This document shows, in pieces, positions 59,885-64,000 of a stretch of 64,000 bases of DNA. Below the pieces are notes generated by a model, which made no database searches, was not told the DNA's origin, and was given only the letters and a program-made list of their open reading frames with translations. The position numbers and the translations under genes were made by a program. This DNA is from Chlamydoabsidia padenii (lineage: Eukaryota; Mucoromycota; Mucoromycetes; Mucorales; Cunninghamellaceae), in the NCBI GenBank assembly GCA_025330725.1, contig JAIWND010000038.1, forward strand, positions 166,240-230,239, in the 5' to 3' direction. Position 1 is the first letter of the stretch, and each line of letters starts with the position of its first letter.

Positions 59885-61047
59885 TGATAAAATTGGAGTA
59901 ATAGTTTAGATTGAAATAAAAGAAAAAGAAGAAAACGAAGGTGTTGTTTGATTTGCAAAGAAAGAAGGAAATAATAACAAAAGGGGCAGGGATGGGCAAA
60001 GAAGCGAGTGATTGAGAGAGGGGAATCAAGGGGAGCTCAATAGAGTAATGATGTAGTATATACCATGGAGAGGAGACTAAATCAGAAAGGAGAGAAGGAG
60101 AAGGGAGGACTAATAGAAATAGGATCCACATGTCATTTTTTCATCATTGATCTCTTTACCTTTCTTCCCCGACTCATGTCTCGATTTTATTATTATTATT
60201 TTATAACAACGTTCCTATACTAACCAACCCTATTATGTATGTAATAAGAGACATCATTGTTAATGAGAACCATATGGAGGAGGTTGTTCTCTATCTGTCA
60301 TCCACCTGTTCATGCATTATCTTCTCATAATATGAGAAGGGGAGGATGATTACGACTGTCTTACTTATGATCAACATGTTATATAAAAAGGCAGGGCAAA
60401 AAAGTAGATCACATCGTTCCATTCCCGCATATAGTAAAACCTTTCAAATAGAAGCATCGTTACTGGGCATCTATTTTTAGTCTCCCCTTTTTATTCAACC
60501 CTCCCTTTTTATACACAAAGGGGGAGGTGTATCATCAAGGGATGAGAGACTTCCTCTTTTGGCCTCTCTCTCTCTCACTCACACAAAATGGGTTGGCTCC
60601 TTATTCCCAATCAATGAATTAAATCAATCGAGATATTTGTATTGTCATCCCACAAGTGGAAATGTCGGGTGCGGCTAGAAAGATACACAAAGGCATGAAT
60701 GTATTTCACACTCCGCAGCTGTGGGGTAGAGTATCATCAAAATACTATTGTAGAAACCCAAGCAAGTCGAGTTGGGAAGAGAAAACAATAATCTGACAAA
60801 CTGTATTGAGGATCCTTTGCCTTATTTCCATATAAATAAGGTAGGATTGTCTTTAGTGGTACATGTCAAAAGCGGATATGAAAAAAAATATGCCGCAGGA
60901 ACTGAATTTGACATCCCGCTCGTGGATTTTTTTTTTTTTTTTTTAGGCTTGGACTGTTTATTTAGCGGGCCAATGCAAAGAAGAAAAAAAAACTCTTTTT
61001 CCCTCCCTCTTTCTCTTTTTCTCTCTCTCTTCATCCTTTACACCAAG
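59885..61047. promoter_or_regulatory. Divergent promoter, PX-kinase / BCP1
   Basis: TTTGACATCCCGCTC at 60907-60921 (motif variant) lies ~127 bp upstream of BCP1. A T/C-rich tract (60925-61040) fills the BCP1 leader. The kinase side (59885-60180) is purine- then AT-rich. Short frames here are not convincing genes. Confidence 0.45.
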
Positions 61048-62254
61048 ATGGACACGACTCAAAACAACAAACGAAAGACACCTCAAGAAGAACCTACCAA
61101 GAAACAAGACGATTCTTCGGACGAAGATTCTGATGGCACTCTCCAGGTAAGAAGACATGCGGGAGGGGGGGGGAGTGACAATCTTTTTTAACCTACTTTT
61201 TTTTTTTTTTTTGTTAGGATATTATCGACGTGGACTTTGACTTTTATAACCCGGAAGAAGTGGATTACCATGCTTTGAAACGATTATTAGGACAATTGTT
61301 TTCGTCGGATGTGGAATTGATTCAGGTGGGTGATCTAGTGGATATTATTATTGAAGAAAACCAGGTGGGTACCACCATCAAGGTGGATGGTCAAGAATCG
61401 GATCCTTATGCTATTCTTAGTGTCATCAATCTTCAAGAACAAAAGGTAATGAAAAAAAGGGGGGGGGAGGGAATGATGGTGGGAACTGATCAAGCCTTTT
61501 TTTTTTTTTTTTCTGAATAGGCAAACAAGGGGGTGGCTTCACTATGTCATTACCTCTCCAACAAGTGCCCCAAGAAGGACCAGGCTCTCCACAAGGCCAT
61601 TATGAAAATTTTTAGTCTTGAAAAACCTGTAGGTTGGATTGTATCGGAACGATTTATCAATATGCCGGTGGATGTCATGCCTCCAATGTACAACTTGCTC
61701 TTGCAAGAAACTAAAAAGGCAGTTGAAAATGTAAGTTGTTTATATCATACACACACACACACACACACATACTTTGTCAAATAGGATCATTAACACTTTT
61801 TTTATTATTACGTAGAACGAACCTTATGATTTTGAATGGTATATGTTTATTGTCAAGGTATACAAGGAAGTGGCTCCTACTGTGGATAATGAAGAAGAAG
61901 AAGAAGAAGACGATGAACCTCCTGCAAAGAAAAAGAAGGTAAACCCCACATATAATGATTCCTCCATGTTTTAACTCTTTCAATTAGGGTAAAAAGGCAT
62001 CTCGTAAACCCACCAGTCTTTTGACAGATGAAACCATTTATTATCAAGCCGAAGACGAAATCATCGCCAGTTACGCTACCTATCAATACGACTATAAATT
62101 CACCAACAGTGACAAGGAATCGGTCGCCGATGCCAAACATGCCTTTTCCGACATTGGTATTGCTCCTTCACGAAAACTCTTGCTTGTACACCATTCCAAA
62201 TTCGCTCATCTCGTGGACGAAATCGAAAAGACATGCTCCACACCAATGCCATGA
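61048..62254 (+). CDS. BCP1: BCP1/BCCIP-family protein
   Basis: Nuclear protein involved in export and in chaperoning ribosomal protein Rpl23 in yeast; human homologue BCCIP. Five exons with donors at 61147, 61446, ~61731, ~61937. The acidic N-terminal tail ([16 protein letters not shown]) is followed by [28 protein letters not shown], the family's signature start. Then [61 protein letters not shown], a Lys/Glu-rich insert, and the end [27 protein letters not shown]. An (AC)n tract lies in the third intron (61749-61769). Two introns begin with an A run then a G run shortly after GTAA(T/G). The length of about 285 residues is normal. Confidence 0.92.
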
Positions 62255-62678
62255 TTCTTCTCTAGTTGTAGCTTTTTTTTTTTTTTTATTGTTGTAGTTT
62301 TATATGTATTGAACTTGCTTATTTATGTATCGGATTTGTTTGTGTTGTAATATAGACAGGTGGGGGTGGTTGGGTCAAAAAATAAAATGGCAGGGTCGTT
62401 AATATACTGTCTCCCCCCTTTTTTTTGTTAAAAAAAAAACATGAAAATAAACAAAAAAAGAAAGCAATGTAGGTTATTATGGATGATATTGTATCCATAC
62501 GGTGACAAACATGACTTGTCTCATCTTCCCAAGGAAGAGCATTGATCGTATAAATGCCAAATATGGATAGTCATTTTCGGTTCCGATACTTCCTGACGAC
62601 ATGATTGGTTTAAACCTAAGTCACGTGCTTTTTTAAAATATGATTTATATAGAACATGCAAATTTTTTTTCAACAATT
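62255..62678. other. Spacer between BCP1 and tRNA gene
   Basis: AT-rich 3' DNA with T runs, a C run at ~62412-62418 and AAAA tracts. The 5' flank of the tRNA is T-rich (62663-62670). No other gene is seen. Confidence 0.45.
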
Positions 62679-62751
62679 GGTTCCGTGGCGAAATGGATAT
62701 CGTATCAGACTTCGGATCTGGGGATTGCGGGTTCGAGTCCCGTCGGAATCG
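62679..62751 (+). tRNA. tRNA-Arg (anticodon UCG)
   Basis: A 73-nt cloverleaf. Acceptor GGTTCCG (62679-62685) pairs with CGGAATC (62744-62750) with one G-U pair. D-stem GCGA/TCGT, anticodon stem TCAGA/TCTGG around loop CTTCGGA with anticodon TCG at 62712-62714. T-stem GCGGG/CCCGT holds TTCGAGT. The A and B boxes are intact, there is no intron, and a T run at 62753-62758 can serve as terminator. It decodes CGA and related Arg codons. Confidence 0.95.
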
Positions 62752-62793
62752 ATTTTTTGTTTTTTACAGCCGAATGCGGAATTCTAAATCGAT

Positions 62794-63582
62794 GTTGCTA
62801 CTGTTGCGGCTAAACTTGAGTTTTGTTACGGCTATATATGTTATGTATATAGGTAACTAATGTGTTTTTGGTCTTTTTGTATGATTTTTATAGAGTGAGC
62901 ACCAGAACTTTTATGGTGAAAGTTCAACCTTTTTGATAAAATAGAGTGAAATAAAGAATCTACGACTAAATGTGTCGGAATTTAAATAATCAAGACTTAT
63001 AGTCTGAAAAAAATATAAATATGCTCTATATGAATGATAGAGACTAAAAGAATAAGACAGTATTTGGTTGGATCGAAGTCCTTTTATACTGCTTTTATTG
63101 AGTTAAATAATAAATAAGAGATAACTATCGAAAAAAATAAAATTGCGGGGAGAGGAGGGTATTTATACTAATAATTAAAACTGCGCATCCAACAATGAAC
63201 AAGAGGTGCATATAACCTGAGGTGCATATAACCTGAGGTGCAGATATTACTATATCTGGTCGGCCCAAGCCATTAGACTTGGAATTCCAAATATGGCTTG
63301 CAAAATATCATCCTCGTCAGTTTGCAAAAGTATGTTTTGTTTCGTAAAAGAGTAATGAGAACCAGAATCTTTTTGGTAAGATTCAACCTTTAAGATGTAC
63401 TTGAATGTACTTGCAAATGTAAAAGAGAAAAGAAAAATCCCTGAGAGTGTAATGTTTAGGTTTTAAAGACGGAGACGGAGCGGAGTCCAAATAAGAGATG
63501 AGATATGAGTGAGAAGAAAAGATAATGTTTATTGATATAACAAAGGATAAATATATATAGAGAAAGAGCGGAGTATATGACA
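62794..63582 (-). mobile_element. Probable LTR of a Ty3-type element (boundaries partly inferred)
   Basis: The right edge is well supported. On the minus strand a purine tract GTGGGGA (63583-63589) is followed by TGTCATATACTCC, as expected for a polypurine tract and LTR start; it lies ~150 bp beyond the polyprotein stop at 63737. The left edge is uncertain; TGTTGC near 62794 is one candidate. Two related segments (GAGTGAGCACCAGAAC near 62894, GAGTAATGAGAACCAGAATC near 63350) suggest an internal duplication or nested LTR fragments. Confidence 0.5.
63203..63245 (+). repeat. 16-bp tandem repeat inside the LTR-like region
   Basis: GAGGTGCATATAACCT occurs twice in full (63203-63218, 63219-63234), followed by a third partial unit. 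Confidence 0.8.
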
Positions 63583-63736
63583 TCCCCACGTTTAAGAAGA
63601 AGACAATGGTGAGAGAAAAAAAGTATATATATAAGATCAATAAACTACGGAGTCTGCGGTAAAACCCAGTGGGAAAAAGCATGACTCCAAATGATGTAAA
63701 AAAAAATATGACAATAATATATAATTTAATTTATAA

Positions 63737-64000
63737 TTAAGAGTGATGTTGCTTGATTCGGCTGATGTGAACGTTTTTGGTCACTTTGTTGTTCGAATCT
63801 ATTAAGGTAACTGTTGAAGGCGAGTTGATTTCCTTGATTGTATATGGACCGACCCAATCTAATAGCAGTTTCCGGTGCCGATGTTGTTGCGATCGAGTTT
63901 GTTGTGTGTTGAAGAGCAAGACCGAGTCGTTGACTGCATAAGGATTTGGTCGTAAAGATGAGGATTTCGCTTTGTGATTACATATAACGTCGTAGGCAGT
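63737..64000 (-). mobile_element. Ty3/gypsy polyprotein, integrase C-terminus (partial)
   Basis: The minus-strand frame is open from the window edge to a stop at 63737. It reads NPYAVNDSVLLFN, RKLLLDWVGPYTIKE, then VTLIDSNNKVTKNVHISRIK. This is the C-terminal GPY/F module of Ty3/gypsy-type integrases (WxGPYxI ... NVxxxRIK), an SH3-like fold at the end of Pol. The rest of the element lies beyond 64000. The frame is intact in the visible part. Confidence 0.85.

Overview
The window looks like nuclear DNA of a filamentous early-diverging fungus, most likely Mucoromycota and probably Mucorales. Genes carry many short GT-AG introns. Coding parts are only moderately GC-rich, while introns and spacers are AT-rich with long homopolymers. 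The content fits this group: a TEY MAP kinase of the Slt2 type, a Ran1-type kinase, Sel1-repeat and Abp2-like proteins, a GH3 N-acetylglucosaminidase fused to GNAT domains, and decayed Fanzor and Ty3 elements. No species is claimed.

Layout. 0.6-6.6 kb: a coiled-coil gene, the cell-wall-integrity MAP kinase and a one-pass membrane protein. 7.1-9.4 kb: an ammonium transporter with a cluster of GATA sites upstream. 10.4-14.2 kb: tandem paralogous seven-helix membrane proteins of unknown function. 15.1-17.6 kb: an intronless GH3-GNAT enzyme. 18.1-28 kb: an Abp2-domain protein, an acyl-CoA-binding ankyrin protein, UTP4 and HSP90. 28.8-38.7 kb: a four-helix membrane protein, a second copy of the coiled-coil gene, an MFS transporter, a Sel1-repeat protein and an HSL-type esterase. 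40-47.5 kb is a decayed accessory tract: one intact and one broken F-box/LRR gene, a Fanzor (eukaryotic TnpB homologue) relic, several copies of a MITE-like repeat, and an ORF with an in-frame stop. 47.8-62.3 kb: a Ran1-like kinase, a CPA2 cation/proton antiporter, a DHA1 MFS transporter, the GPN1 GTPase, a PX-domain AGC kinase and BCP1. 62.7-64 kb: tRNA-Arg(UCG), then LTR-like sequence and the 3' end of a Ty3/gypsy polyprotein that runs off the window.

The genes do not form one pathway. Housekeeping genes (ribosome biogenesis UTP4 and BCP1, RNA polymerase import GPN1, HSP90) are mixed with nutrient transport, signalling and cell-wall functions.

The most interesting non-coding signal is a recurrent element, GCGGGATTTGAAA (reverse TTTCAAATCCCGC) and close variants. 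It lies about 70-170 bp upstream of many start codons, recurs inside several introns, is often accompanied within about 20 bp by GCATGAA, and is also carried by some MITE copies. It joins an E2F-like GCGGGA core to a CHR-like TTTGAA. The second notable item is the Fanzor relic, which has an IS605-like hairpin just beyond its 3' end. All exon boundaries were read by eye from splice signals and reading frame; no alignment or database search was possible.
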